Shown here in pieces: positions 50,965 to 60,051 of a DNA stretch of 64,000 bases. Each line of letters begins with the position of its first letter. The stretch's first letter is position 1. This DNA is from Streptomyces venezuelae (GTDB lineage: Bacteria > Actinomycetota > Actinomycetes > Streptomycetales > Streptomycetaceae). Where the stretch lies: positions 4,996,501 to 5,060,500 of the forward strand of contig NZ_CP029189.1 in assembly GCF_008642275.1 (NCBI RefSeq), read 5' to 3'. The notes beneath the pieces were generated by a model. The model made no database searches, was not told the origin of the DNA, and saw only the letters and a program-made list of their open reading frames with translations. A program made the translations under genes and the position numbers.

Positions 50965-52421
50965 TCCGCTACATCCGCTGGTGCGCGTACTTCTGCGCCC
51001 TCCTGCTGGTCGCCCTGCTGGTCAACATCGCCCGCGTCCAGGTCTGGGAGTCCGCCGCCTACGGCGCCAACCCGGCCAACAAGCGCCCCGCCATCGAGCG
51101 CTACGCCGAACCCCGCGGGGACATCCTGGTCGACGGGCGCCCCGTCACCGGCTCCCGCGACAGCGGCCAGCTGCTGCGCTACGAGCGGACGTACGCGAAC
51201 GGGCCGCTCTACGCCCCCGTCACCGGCTTCTCCTCCCAGACCTACGGCGCCAGCTTCGTCGAGCGCGCCGAGGACGCGATCCTGTCCGGCACCGACCCGG
51301 GGCTCTCGGCCTTCCCGCTCTGGTACGAACTGGCCCGCGGCCGCCCCGCCGGCGGGAACGCCGCCACCACCGTCCGCTCCGGCATGCAGCTGGCCGCGTA
51401 CGCCGGACTCGCGGGCAAGCGCGGCGCGGTGGCCGCCGTCGAGCCGGCCACCGGGAAGATCCTCGCGCTGGTCAGCAGTCCGTCCTACGACCCCGCCGTG
51501 CTCTCCGGCACGGGTACGGGGGTCAAGAAGGCCTGGACCGCCCTGAACGCGGATCCCGCCCGGCCGATGCTCAACCGGGCGCTGCGCGAGACCTACCCGC
51601 CCGGCTCCACCTTCAAGATCGTGACGGCCGCGGCCGCCCTCGACGCGGGGGTGGTCACCGACGTGGACGCACCGACCCGGACCCCCGACCCCTACCCGCT
51701 GCCCGGGACCAGCACCCTGCTGCCGAACGCGGGCACCGGCTGCGAGGACGCCTCGATGGCGGAGGCGGTGCAGTGGTCCTGCAACACGGTGATGGCGAAG
51801 ATCGGGGTGCAGGTCGGGCTGCGCGGGATGGTGGAGGCGGCGCGGCGTTTCGGCTTCAACAGCGAGGGGCTGCGGGTGCCCTCGTGGGTGTCCCGGTCGA
51901 ACTTCGACACCGACATGAGCCAGGACCAGCTGGCCCTCTCCTCGATCGGACAGTTCAACACCACGGCGACACCGCTGCAGATGGCGATGGTGGCGGCGGC
52001 CGTCGCGAACGGCGGCGAGCTCACCTATCCGTACCTGGTGGAACGGACGACCCAGGACGACGGATCCCAGGTCCGGCGCGGCGACCAGCGCAGCCTGGGG
52101 CGGGCGATGAACCCGGCCACCGCGCTCCGGCTGCAGGAGCTGATGGTCAAGGTGGTGGAGGACGGGACGGGCCGCAACGCCGCGATCCCGGGCGCGGTGG
52201 TCGGCGGCAAGACCGGCACCGCGCAGCACGGGGTCGGCAACGCGGGCACACCGTACGCCTGGTTCATCTCCTGGGCCAGGGCCGAGGGCGCGCCGATGGC
52301 GAAGGTGGCGGTCGCGGTGGTGGTCGAGGACGCCTCGGCGGACCGCGGTGACATCAGCGGCAACGGCGCGGCGGCGCCGATCGCGCGGGCGGTGATGCAG
52401 GCGGCACTGGCCGCCCGCTGA
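50961..52421 (+). CDS. Penicillin-binding protein, class B transpeptidase
   Basis: A 486-residue transpeptidase anchored by one N-terminal membrane segment (about 9-24). The catalytic triplets are complete: Ser216-T-F-Lys219 (PPGSTFK), SxN at 273-275 (SCN) and KTG at 417-419. The short N-terminal domain matches the PbpA type. GTG start overlaps the SEDS stop, so both are made in equal amounts. It cross-links the glycan strands that its partner polymerises. Confidence 0.94.
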   Translation: MIRYIRWCAYFCALLLVALLVNIARVQVWESAAYGANPANKRPAIERYAEPRGDILVDGRPVTGSRDSGQLLRYERTYANGPLYAPVTGFSSQTYGASFVERAEDAILSGTDPGLSAFPLWYELARGRPAGGNAATTVRSGMQLAAYAGLAGKRGAVAAVEPATGKILALVSSPSYDPAVLSGTGTGVKKAWTALNADPARPMLNRALRETYPPGSTFKIVTAAAALDAGVVTDVDAPTRTPDPYPLPGTSTLLPNAGTGCEDASMAEAVQWSCNTVMAKIGVQVGLRGMVEAARRFGFNSEGLRVPSWVSRSNFDTDMSQDQLALSSIGQFNTTATPLQMAMVAAAVANGGELTYPYLVERTTQDDGSQVRRGDQRSLGRAMNPATALRLQELMVKVVEDGTGRNAAIPGAVVGGKTGTAQHGVGNAGTPYAWFISWARAEGAPMAKVAVAVVVEDASADRGDISGNGAAAPIARAVMQAALAAR

Positions 52422-52434
52422 CGCCCGGCGCCTT

Positions 52435-52490
52435 CCCGCTCCCGGTCCCGCTCCCGGTCCCGCTCCCGGTCCCGGTCCCGCTCCCGGTCC
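52435..52490. repeat. 12-bp (CCCGCTCCCGGT) tandem repeats
   Basis: Four copies of the 12-bp unit with one half-unit CCCGGT between copies three and four lie between the convergent PBP and ferritin-like genes. Simple slippage-prone repeat; no other feature is visible in this 131-nt gap. Confidence 0.9.
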
Positions 52491-52552
52491 AGGCCATGGC
52501 CCGGGAGCCCGGGCCGTGTCCCGGTCGTCGCCGGGGAGTGCCCGCACGACGG

Positions 52553-53662
52553 TCAGGGGGCGTCCGCCCCCTCCGAGATCGCGGCCTCGACCTCCGCCAC
52601 CCGCGCCGACTCCTCGGCCGCGAACCGCTCCCGGTCCAGGGCCTCGGCGATCTCCTCGTCCTGGCTCATCAGCAGGTCCAGGTTCGAGTCGCCCATGTCG
52701 AAGACGCCCAGGTCCAGATAGGCCCGCTGCAGCCGCTCGCCCCACAGCCCGATGTCCTTCACGCACGGCACGATCCTGCTGAACAGCAGCTTGCGGAACA
52801 GGTGCAGGAACTCCGACTGCTCGCTGAGCAGCGTCGCCTCCTTCGCCCCGATGCCGAAGTTCTCCAGCACCTCCACCCCGAGCAGCCGGTCCCGCATCAG
52901 GTAGCAGCCCTCGATCACGAACTCCTCGCGCTCGCGCAGTTCGGCGTCGGTGAGCTGTTCGTAGTAGTCGCGCAGCGCCATCCGGCCGAAGGCCACGTGC
53001 CGGGCCTCGTCCTGCATCACGTACGCCAGGAGCTGCTTCGGCAGCGGCTTGGTGGTCGTGTCGCGGATCATCCCGAAGGCGGCCAGGGCCAGCCCTTCGA
53101 TGAGCACCTGCATGCCCAGGTACGGCATGTCCCAGCGGGAGTCGCGCAGGGTGTCGCCCAGCAGCCCCTGGAGGCTGTCGTTGATCGGGTACAGCATCCC
53201 GATCTTCTCGTGCAGGAAACGCCCGAAGATCTCGGCGTGCCGGGCCTCGTCCATGGTCTGCGTGGCCGAGTAGAACTTCGCGTCCAGGTCCGGCACCGAC
53301 TCCACGATGCGCGCCGCGCACACCATCGCACCCTGCTCGCCGTGCAGGAACTGGCTGAAGTTCCAGGAGGCGTAGTGCCGGCGCAGCTCGCCCTTGTCCT
53401 TCGCGGTGAGCTTGGCCCAGTGCCGCGTCCCGTACAGCGGCAGGGCCTCTTCGGGGGTGCCCAGCGGATCGTACGGGTCCACCTCGGTGTCCCAGTCGAT
53501 GCGCTTGGCGCCGTCCCACTGCTTGTCCTTGCCCTTCTGGTAGAGCGCCAGCAGCCGCTCGCGGCCGTCGGCGTACTCCCAGCTGAAGCGGGCCGAACCG
53601 GCGGCGGGAACCTGCCAGACCGGCTCGCCCGGGTTCCGGGTGTAGAGCTCGTGCGTCGACAC
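52553..53662 (-). CDS. Ribonucleotide-reductase-R2/ferritin-like di-iron protein
   Basis: A 369-residue ferritin-like protein with a complete carboxylate-bridged di-iron set: Glu109, Glu139, His142 (DEARH), Glu189, Glu219 and His222 (DEARH). It is not a true R2: the C-terminal and radical-tyrosine features are not apparent. It probably oxidises a small or carrier-bound substrate. It is divergent from the AurF-like gene, and the two share a promoter region of 168 nt. The GTG start has GAGGGGG upstream. Confidence 0.83.
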   Translation of the reverse strand: MSTHELYTRNPGEPVWQVPAAGSARFSWEYADGRERLLALYQKGKDKQWDGAKRIDWDTEVDPYDPLGTPEEALPLYGTRHWAKLTAKDKGELRRHYASWNFSQFLHGEQGAMVCAARIVESVPDLDAKFYSATQTMDEARHAEIFGRFLHEKIGMLYPINDSLQGLLGDTLRDSRWDMPYLGMQVLIEGLALAAFGMIRDTTTKPLPKQLLAYVMQDEARHVAFGRMALRDYYEQLTDAELREREEFVIEGCYLMRDRLLGVEVLENFGIGAKEATLLSEQSEFLHLFRKLLFSRIVPCVKDIGLWGERLQRAYLDLGVFDMGDSNLDLLMSQDEEIAEALDRERFAAEESARVAEVEAAISEGADAP

Positions 53663-53758
53663 TGACGCCCCCTCGTCTCACGTACTGCCGTGTGGGACCG
53701 GACAGTTGGCAGCGTCACACGTTGGTAGACACGGGGTCAACAAGTCGTGCGTGAGGGA

Positions 53759-53789
53759 TTGACGACCTTGCTGACAGGCAGTCTCATAA
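53759..53789 (+). promoter_or_regulatory. Candidate promoter of the AurF-like gene
   Basis: TTGACG at 53759-53764 is a good -35; TCATAA at 53784-53789 is the best -10 at 19 nt spacing. GGTCAA on the plus strand at 53735-53740 gives TTGACC for the divergent gene. Confidence 0.4.
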
Positions 53790-53830
53790 GAACAGACCGC
53801 CGGTAACTCGACGACGAGGTGTCCGAACCC

Positions 53831-54760
53831 ATGACGACCGTGACCGAACGAGCCGTGCTCCAGGACGCCCTCGGCCTGCTCAAGGACCGCGAGCAGATAG
53901 CCGAGCGACTGCTCGAATCCTCCGCCAAGCACTCCTTCGACCCCGACAAGGAACTCGACTGGGACGCCCCGGCGATCGAGGGCAAGTACTACTGGCCGCC
54001 GGAACTGCTCTCCCTCTACGACACCCCGCTGTGGAAGAAGATGGGGGAGGAGCAGCGCATCGACCTCTCCCGCCACGAGGCCGCGGCGCTCGGCTCGCTC
54101 GGCATCTGGTTCGAGATCATCCTCATGCAGCTCATGGTCCGGCACATCTACGACAAGTCCCTGACCAGCAAGCACGTTCGCTACGCGCTCACCGAGATCG
54201 CCGACGAGTGCCGCCACTCGATGATGTTCGCCCGCATGATCCAGAAGGCCGGTGCCCCCGAGTACCCGGTCTCCCGCCTCAACCACAACCTCGCGCGGAT
54301 CCTGAAGACCGTCTCCACCACCCCCGGATCCTTCGCCTGCACCCTCCTCGGCGAGGAGATCCTCGACTGGATGCAGCGCCTGACCTTCCCGGACGAGCGC
54401 GTCCAGCCGCTGGTCCGCGGCGTCACCCGGATCCACGTCATCGAGGAGGCCCGGCACGTCCGGTACGCCCGCGAGGAACTGCGCCGCCAGATGGTGACGG
54501 CCCCGCGCTGGGAACAGGAACTCACCCGGATCAGCTGCGGCGAGGCCGCCCGCGTCTTCTCGCTGGCCTTCGTCAACCCGGCCGTCTACGACAACATCGG
54601 CCTGGACCGCCGCGAGGCCGTCGCCCAGGTGAAGGCGAGCGGCCACCGCCGCGAGGTCATGCAGAGCGGCGCGAAGCGGCTCACCGACTTCCTCGACGAC
54701 ATCGGCGTGCTGCGCGGCGTCGGCCGCAGGCTGTGGAAGAGCTCGGGGCTGCTGGCGTAG
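53831..54760 (+). CDS. AurF-like di-iron N-oxygenase family protein
   Basis: A 309-residue protein with the AurF ligand pattern: Glu95, Glu126 and His129 (DECRH), Glu175/176, His202, Glu206 and His209 (EEARH). AurF oxidises aminoarenes to nitroarenes, but many homologues have other substrates. The ATG at 53831 has GAGG upstream; the GTG at 53819 has no ribosome site. A second di-iron protein gene is divergent and a TetR gene follows, suggesting a small inducible oxidation module. Confidence 0.86.
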   Translation: MTTVTERAVLQDALGLLKDREQIAERLLESSAKHSFDPDKELDWDAPAIEGKYYWPPELLSLYDTPLWKKMGEEQRIDLSRHEAAALGSLGIWFEIILMQLMVRHIYDKSLTSKHVRYALTEIADECRHSMMFARMIQKAGAPEYPVSRLNHNLARILKTVSTTPGSFACTLLGEEILDWMQRLTFPDERVQPLVRGVTRIHVIEEARHVRYAREELRRQMVTAPRWEQELTRISCGEAARVFSLAFVNPAVYDNIGLDRREAVAQVKASGHRREVMQSGAKRLTDFLDDIGVLRGVGRRLWKSSGLLA

Positions 54761-54856
54761 CACGCGGCCGGGCCCGGAACGGGGGCCGGCCGGCGGGATC
54801 CTGCCCGATCGCCGGGACACCCACCCGTCCGAGGTGCGCGGGGCTACGCTGCGGAC

Positions 54857-55570
54857 ATGACCGTACGCGCGTACCGCAGGCTGAGCGTCGAGGAGCGGCG
54901 AGCCCAGCTCCTCGACGCCGCCCTCTCGCTGTTCGCGCACCGGGCACCGGAGGAGGTCTCGCTCGACGACGTCGCCGAGGCCGCGGGAGTGTCCCGTCCG
55001 CTCGTCTACCGGTACTTCCCGGGCGGCAAGCAGCAGCTCTACGAGGCCGCCCTCCGCTCGGCCGCCGACCTCCTCGAACGGTGCTTCGCCGAACCCCAGC
55101 AGGGCCCCCTGACCCGGCGCCTGTCCCGGGCCCTGGACCGCTACCTCGCCTTCGTCGACGAACACGACGCCGGCTTCGCCGCCCTCCTCCAGGGCGGCAG
55201 CGTCGTGGAGACCTCCCGCACGACGGCCACGGTCGACGGCATCCGGCGGTCCGCCGCCGAGCAGATCCTCTTCCACCTGGGCGTCCCGGCCCCCGGCCCC
55301 CGGCTGCGCATGATGGTCCGCACCTGGATAACGGCCGTCGAGGCGGCCTCCCTCATCTGGATCGACGAGGGCAAACAGCCCGAGGTCGAGCACCTCCGGG
55401 ACTGGCTGCTGGACCAGTTCATCGCCCTGCTGACGGCCACCGCCGCCACGGACCCGGAAACGGCCGCGGCCGCCCGGTCCGCCCTCGCCCTGGAATCGCC
55501 GGACGGCCCGGTCGGGGTCCTGGCCCGCCGCGTGATCCCCGTGGTGTCCGAGGCCGCCCACCTGCTGTGA
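54857..55570 (+). CDS. TetR-family transcriptional regulator
   Basis: A 237-residue regulator with helix-turn-helix SLDDVAEAAGVSRPLVYRYFPGGK (about 35-58) and a TetR_C-type ligand domain. TACGCT (54845-54850) ends 6 nt before the ATG and no ribosome site is visible, so a leaderless mRNA is likely. Its likely targets are the two di-iron genes to the left. Confidence 0.88.
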   Translation: MTVRAYRRLSVEERRAQLLDAALSLFAHRAPEEVSLDDVAEAAGVSRPLVYRYFPGGKQQLYEAALRSAADLLERCFAEPQQGPLTRRLSRALDRYLAFVDEHDAGFAALLQGGSVVETSRTTATVDGIRRSAAEQILFHLGVPAPGPRLRMMVRTWITAVEAASLIWIDEGKQPEVEHLRDWLLDQFIALLTATAATDPETAAAARSALALESPDGPVGVLARRVIPVVSEAAHLL

Positions 55571-55616
55571 CACTGGTGGGGTGAGAAGCCAACCGACCCC
55601 GTTCGAGGGCGGCCCG

Positions 55617-55850
55617 ATGGACGGCCGGGTCCTCCCCGTCCTCCTCGGCCCGACCGGGCACCCCCCGAAGTGGTACGAGATCCCCGTCCCGGCACCGGAC
55701 GGCGGCCCGCCCACGGTCCTGCTGTACGAACGCGTCCCCGCGGGCTACTCCAAGCGGCTCGGCCTGCAGAAGGGATGGAAGTACGACTTCCGCCCCTCGG
55801 GCACCAAGCCCAAGGTCCGCTGGCCCTGGACGAAGACCCCGCGCCCCTGA
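55617..55850 (+). CDS. Small conserved hypothetical protein
   Basis: A 77-residue basic protein (MDGRVLPVLLGPTGHPPKWYEIP) with a C-terminal Trp/Lys/Arg-rich tail (KVRWPWTKTPRP). Family unknown. The ATG has GAGGG seven nt upstream; a GTG at 55581 would add 12 residues. It follows the TetR gene closely and may be co-transcribed. Confidence 0.6.
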   Translation: MDGRVLPVLLGPTGHPPKWYEIPVPAPDGGPPTVLLYERVPAGYSKRLGLQKGWKYDFRPSGTKPKVRWPWTKTPRP

Positions 55851-56284
55851 CACCGTCCGGCGCGCGGGGGAGGCGGGGGCCGCGCGCTCCCCGCAATGCC
55901 CGGGCGGGTCCGGGCCGGTGGTCGTGCCTTCGGCGAGTGCTTCGGGGCTGGGTGTGTGTCCTGCGGGGGAGGTCGGGGCCGGGTGTGTGTCGGGGTGCTC
56001 CCCGCAGGGCGCCGAACGCACTGCCGCCGGGCGCTGCGACGCCTCGTCAGGTTCGGCGTCCGAGGAGACGCCCCGGCGCGCGCCCGGTTCCGGCCGCGGC
56101 CCGCGCAGGCCACCGCCGCCCGGGCGGATCCGGGCCGGTGGCCGTGCATCGGCCGGGCCTCAGGCTGAACATCCGCCTACGGCCAAAGCCAAGGACAGGT
56201 CCGGGCCTCCGGCCGAGCACCCCGTCGAGCCTCCGGCCAGGAAGCCGGCCTCCGGCCAGGAACCGACCCCCAGCCAGGAACCAG
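55851..56284. other. Low-complexity intergenic stretch with direct repeats
   Basis: About 430 nt without a convincing gene. Two imperfect copies of a 36-nt segment lie at 55898-55934 and 56118-56153, 220 nt apart, and near the end a short CTCCGGCCAGGAA unit recurs. Composition is Gly/Cys-codon-like repetition without codon bias. Confidence 0.6.
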
Positions 56285-57526
56285 CTAGTGGCCCGGCAGG
56301 CGGAGGACCGCCAGCCCGCCGCCGCCCTGCGCCGCACGGAACTCCAGCCGAGCCCCGATCACCCCCGCCTGCCCCACGGCGATGGTCAGCCCCAGCCCGT
56401 GGCCCTTGCCGCCGCTGCGGAAGCGCTGCGGGCCGTGCGCCACCAGGTACTCGGGGAACCCGTCCCCGTGGTCCCGTACGGTGACCACCGGCCCGTCCAC
56501 CGTCAGCACCACCGGCGGCCGCCCGTGCTTGTGGGCGTTGGCCACCAGGTTCCCGAGCACCCGTTCCAGCCGCCGCCGGTCCGTCTCCACGTGCACGTCC
56601 CGGACGACCACCACCCCCGAATCCGTCCCGGACGCCCGCACCACCCGGCGTACCAGCCGCCCCAGCTGGTGCAGATCGTTCTCCACCACCTCGCTGCCCG
56701 AGTCCAGCCGGGAGATCTCCAGCAGGTCCTCCGTCAGCTGCCGCATCGTCCGGACCCGCTCGCGCACCAGCTCCGTCGGCCGCCCCTCCGGCAACAGCTC
56801 CGACGCCGCCTGCAGGCCCGTCAGCGGTGTGCGCAGCTCGTGCGCCACGTCCGCCGTGAACCTCCGCTCGCTCTCCAGCTTCGACTGCAGGCTGCCCGCC
56901 ATCGTGTCCAGCGCCGCGGCCACGGTCGCCACCTCGTCCTGGTGCCGCGAGGGGGTCCTCGTCCGCGGGTCGTCCACCCGCGCGTCGAGGTCGCCCTGGG
57001 TGATCCGGCGGGCCACGGCCGCCGTGAGGTGCAGCCGCCGGGTCACCCGGGTCACCGCGAAGGCGCCCACCAGCAGCGTGCCGCCGATCGCCAGCAGCGA
57101 GGATCCGATGATCGCCTTGTCCAGGCCGCTGATCGTGCGCGCGCTCTGCCCGTAGTCGACGGTGGTCGCCAGGGCCCGGCCGTCCGCCGGTCCGGCCGCC
57201 CACATGGTCGGGCGCCCCCGGTGGTCCGCCACCAGGGTGCCCCGGTGCCCGCTGACGGCGAGCGCCCGCAGCTCGGGCGGCAGCCCGACGGGATCCAGCC
57301 AGGAACCGCGGGGAAGGGGATCGCCCGCCTCGTACGCGCGCGAGACCTCCAGCAGTTTGCCGAGCGCCTTCTCCCGCGCCGTGGCCACCGTCTGCCGGGT
57401 CACCTCCACGTGCACGAGCGCACCCAGCACGGCCGCCAGCGAGCAGCACATCACCACGATGAAGCACGCCGACTTCCAGGTCAGCGTGGCCGTCCAGGCG
57501 GGCAGCCGCAGCCGCACGCGCGTCAC
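56285..57526 (-). CDS. Sensor histidine kinase (orphan)
   Basis: A 413-residue kinase with membrane segments at about 17-42 and 139-158 flanking a roughly 95-residue extracellular sensor. HAMP, then the H-box FTADVAHELRTPLTGLQ, N-box VLGNLVANAHKHG and G-box RDHGDGFPE, GGKGHGLGLTIA. No response regulator is adjacent. Its ATG overlaps the stop of the lipoprotein gene (ATGA), so that lipoprotein may be its external partner. Confidence 0.92.
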   Translation of the reverse strand: MTRVRLRLPAWTATLTWKSACFIVVMCCSLAAVLGALVHVEVTRQTVATAREKALGKLLEVSRAYEAGDPLPRGSWLDPVGLPPELRALAVSGHRGTLVADHRGRPTMWAAGPADGRALATTVDYGQSARTISGLDKAIIGSSLLAIGGTLLVGAFAVTRVTRRLHLTAAVARRITQGDLDARVDDPRTRTPSRHQDEVATVAAALDTMAGSLQSKLESERRFTADVAHELRTPLTGLQAASELLPEGRPTELVRERVRTMRQLTEDLLEISRLDSGSEVVENDLHQLGRLVRRVVRASGTDSGVVVVRDVHVETDRRRLERVLGNLVANAHKHGRPPVVLTVDGPVVTVRDHGDGFPEYLVAHGPQRFRSGGKGHGLGLTIAVGQAGVIGARLEFRAAQGGGGLAVLRLPGH

Positions 57527-58272
57527 GGCCGGCCCGGCGCGGGAGCGGGCTCCCGGCTCCCCGGGGCCTGCGGATTGCCGGGCACCCGTACGATCTGCTC
57601 GCGCGTCGGCAGCATGGTGAGCTGCTTCTCGTCCCAGGACCAGGCGGTGATCAGCTCGTAGCCGCGGTTGCCGCTGGGCACGCGCAGGATCACGTCACGC
57701 CCGGCCAGTTCCACCGTGATGACGGTCTCCGTGGTCGCCATGATCCGGTTGAGCCGTCCGTCCGGGTCGGCCGTGTACACCCGTACGGACATCATCTTGT
57801 CCGGGAACTCGATGCCGACGATCAGCTCGTCCTTGCCGTTTCCCGTGAGGTCCCGGTAGTACGGCTTCAGCACCGGACACGCCTCCGGCTCCTGCTCGGC
57901 CTGCCCGGCCCGGTCCGTCGCGCACTCGCGGATCGCGGCCGCCGTCCGGGGCGGCATCCCGTCCGCGCCGACCTCGGTGTCCGGATGGGCGCGCAGCTCC
58001 GCCTGGACGAGGGCCACCGGGTCGACGGCGTGCACGTCCTGGTCGCGGACCGGCGGGATCCCCTTGATGTACTCGGGCGGGGCCCCACCCGGATCGGCGG
58101 GCGGTACGGAGGCCCCGCGGTGGTCGGGCCACAGATGTACGGGCCCGCTCGCGGTCGGAGTGGAGCCGGCGCTCACGAGTCCGCCGGTGTCCCCGCAGCC
58201 CGCCAGCAGCGGGACCAGGGCGAGGAGGGGGAGCAGCGGGCGCGCGGCCACACGCAAGCGCAACCTGTTCAC
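57523..58272 (-). CDS. Putative lipoprotein co-translated with the sensor kinase
   Basis: A 249-residue lipoprotein: signal peptide with LLAGC (Cys about 26), then a domain containing DLTGNGKDELIVGIEF, reminiscent of FG-GAP/VCBS-like repeats found in secreted proteins. GTG start with GGAG upstream. It is the first gene of a two-gene unit with the kinase and is a plausible ligand-sensing accessory; that role is inferred from overlap only. Confidence 0.8.
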   Translation of the reverse strand: MNRLRLRVAARPLLPLLALVPLLAGCGDTGGLVSAGSTPTASGPVHLWPDHRGASVPPADPGGAPPEYIKGIPPVRDQDVHAVDPVALVQAELRAHPDTEVGADGMPPRTAAAIRECATDRAGQAEQEPEACPVLKPYYRDLTGNGKDELIVGIEFPDKMMSVRVYTADPDGRLNRIMATTETVITVELAGRDVILRVPSGNRGYELITAWSWDEKQLTMLPTREQIVRVPGNPQAPGSREPAPAPGRP

Positions 58273-58357
58273 AGCTCCAGTGCCCTTCTGCCCGCGGTCC
58301 GCCGACGGTCGACGACGTCAACCATATGCGGAGGTACATCCGTTTTTCCCCGCGGTC

Positions 58358-59002
58358 TCAGCTGTCGGTACGTCCTCGGCGCAGCATCGCGAAGCCCAGC
58401 CCGGCCGCGCCGACGGCCGCGATCCCGCCGGCGGCGCCGAGCAGCAGCACCCCGTCGCCCGGAGCGTCCGCCAGCGTACGCAGCCGCCGCCCACCGCCGG
58501 AGCCGTCGGCGACGACGGGGGTGTCCCCGGTGGCGGCCTTGCGCGGAACGGAGGCCGGGACGACCTGCCCGCCGCGGGCCTCGGCGCGGGTGCCGGTCTT
58601 GTGGCCGTCGCCCGCCACGGTGTGGTCGCCGTCCTGGGCCGGGACGCCACCCACCCAGGAGGTCAGCCGTCCGGAGGAGTCCAGCGCGGCGTGCAGGTCC
58701 CCGGAGCCGCCGACGTCGGTGACCCCGTCCCGGCTGGTCAGGGTGGCCGCCCTGGTGCCGTCGGCCGCCAGGATCTCGGCCTGGAAGGCGCCGTCCGGCG
58801 TGCGGTACACCTTCGCCGTGGAGAGACCGTCCGCCAGCGAGAGGCTCTTGACGAGGATCGACCGCGGGGCCGCGGAGTGCGCGGAGGAGGCCGCGGGCAC
58901 CCCCTCGGCCAGGGCGGCGGCGGTGGGCAGCGCCAGCAGACTTCCGGCGCATGCGGTCACGGCGGCGGCGCGAACGAGAGTGCGGCGGCTGACGGTGCTC
59001 AC
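58358..59002 (-). CDS. Secreted or membrane-anchored protein of unknown function
   Basis: A 214-residue protein with an N-terminal signal of Tat-like type (SRRTLVRAA), a mature domain (ILVKSLSLADGLSTAKVYRT), a Ser/Gly-rich linker, and a C-terminal membrane segment followed by RRGR, the layout of wall-associated proteins but without LPXTG. No family recognised. GTG start with AAGGA upstream. Confidence 0.72.
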   Translation of the reverse strand: MSTVSRRTLVRAAAVTACAGSLLALPTAAALAEGVPAASSAHSAAPRSILVKSLSLADGLSTAKVYRTPDGAFQAEILAADGTRAATLTSRDGVTDVGGSGDLHAALDSSGRLTSWVGGVPAQDGDHTVAGDGHKTGTRAEARGGQVVPASVPRKAATGDTPVVADGSGGGRRLRTLADAPGDGVLLLGAAGGIAAVGAAGLGFAMLRRGRTDS

Positions 59003-59087
59003 GGGGAAGTCCTTCGGTGCCGGTCAGGGCCTGGGCCATCCAGGTGGGTCAAACCTAGGGCCGGGCCGTTGCGGCGGCGCCCCGTTC

Positions 59088-59129
59088 GTGTAACAGCGGA
59101 GTCGCAACGTTCCGTCGGAGTCGTTACAC
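59088..59129. promoter_or_regulatory. Inverted repeat GTGTAAC...GTTACAC with inner direct repeats
   Basis: Arms GTGTAAC (59088-59094) and GTTACAC (59123-59129) flank two direct copies of CGGAGTCG (59097-59104 and 59116-59123) in the 186-nt gap between the surface-protein gene and the NERD gene. A candidate binding site for a dimeric regulator of one or both divergent genes. Confidence 0.45.
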
Positions 59130-59188
59130 ATCCGAGGGATTGCCCTGCGGCGCCCCGGCTGCTCCCATGGACGGCGGGGGTGAGGGCG

Positions 59189-60001
59189 ATGCGCGGACTC
59201 AAGGTACTGCCGAGCGGCCGGCCCGGCCGCGGCCGGCTGTATGTCAACCTGCCCGACGGGCAGGCGGTGGCCTGGTACGACCGGCAGTCCAACCGGATCA
59301 GCGTCCTCGCGGACGACCACCGCGAAGCGGTCCTGGCGGTGCTCCGGCCCTACCTCAGCGGGACGGTCTCGATCGGCCCGCCCCCGGTCCCCACCGCCTC
59401 CGACCTGCGACGTCTCACACTGCCGCCGGACGCGGACCTGGCTCCGAACCGCCCGGGGGAGACCCTGCTGGGCGAACTGGAACACGGCCCGGCGGGCACC
59501 AGGGCCCGGCACCGGCTGCGCCAGGAACTGACCGCGCAGCAGCGGATGGGCGACGCCTTCGACGCGCTGGAGCCGGAGGGCTGGCGGACCCTGCACTGCG
59601 TCCCGCTCCCGGGGCTGGGCCGCGTCGACCACCTGCTCATCGGCCCGGCGGGCGTCTTCTGCGTGCGTACGGTCCCGGGCCGCCGCCAACGCGCGGTGAT
59701 CGGCGACCTTTTGCTCACGGTGGGCCGTACGGAACCCCGCCCGGACCCCCGCTGGATCCGCCGCGCGGCCGCCTTCGCCGCCACGGCCCTGGCCGCGAAG
59801 GTCACCCCGGCGCTGGCGCTGGTCGACGCCTCCCGGGTCGAGACGGCCCCGACGGTCCGCGACATCCGCATCCTCCAGCCCCCGACGGCGACCCCGAACC
59901 TCGCCGCGTCCCCCACGGTGCTGAAACCCCCCGAGGTCGAAGCCCTCTTCGCCCAGGCCCGCGACACCACCACCTGGCTCTCCCGCCCCACCGCAGCCTG
60001 A
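59189..60001 (+). CDS. NERD-domain protein
   Basis: A 270-residue protein whose C-terminal half is a nuclease-related domain (GLGRVDHLLIGPAGVFCVRTV). The N-terminal 90 residues (WYDRQSNRISVLADDHREAV) are a short beta-rich domain. NERD proteins are predicted nucleases, often in bacterial DNA or defence loci; activity is not shown. GGGGGTGAG precedes the ATG; a GTG three codons earlier is possible. It converges with ku. Confidence 0.8.
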   Translation: MRGLKVLPSGRPGRGRLYVNLPDGQAVAWYDRQSNRISVLADDHREAVLAVLRPYLSGTVSIGPPPVPTASDLRRLTLPPDADLAPNRPGETLLGELEHGPAGTRARHRLRQELTAQQRMGDAFDALEPEGWRTLHCVPLPGLGRVDHLLIGPAGVFCVRTVPGRRQRAVIGDLLLTVGRTEPRPDPRWIRRAAAFAATALAAKVTPALALVDASRVETAPTVRDIRILQPPTATPNLAASPTVLKPPEVEALFAQARDTTTWLSRPTAA

Positions 60002-60051
60002 GCACACGGCCCGACGCGGCCCCCCGCCCGCCCCGCCGGTGCGGCCACCGC

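Noticed and set aside
52435..52490. CRISPR-like repeats
   Set aside because: The repeats are contiguous 12-bp units without spacers, a simple tandem repeat.
52553..53662. True ribonucleotide reductase small subunit
   Set aside because: No large subunit gene is nearby and R2-specific C-terminal features are not apparent; ferritin-like oxidase is the safer call.
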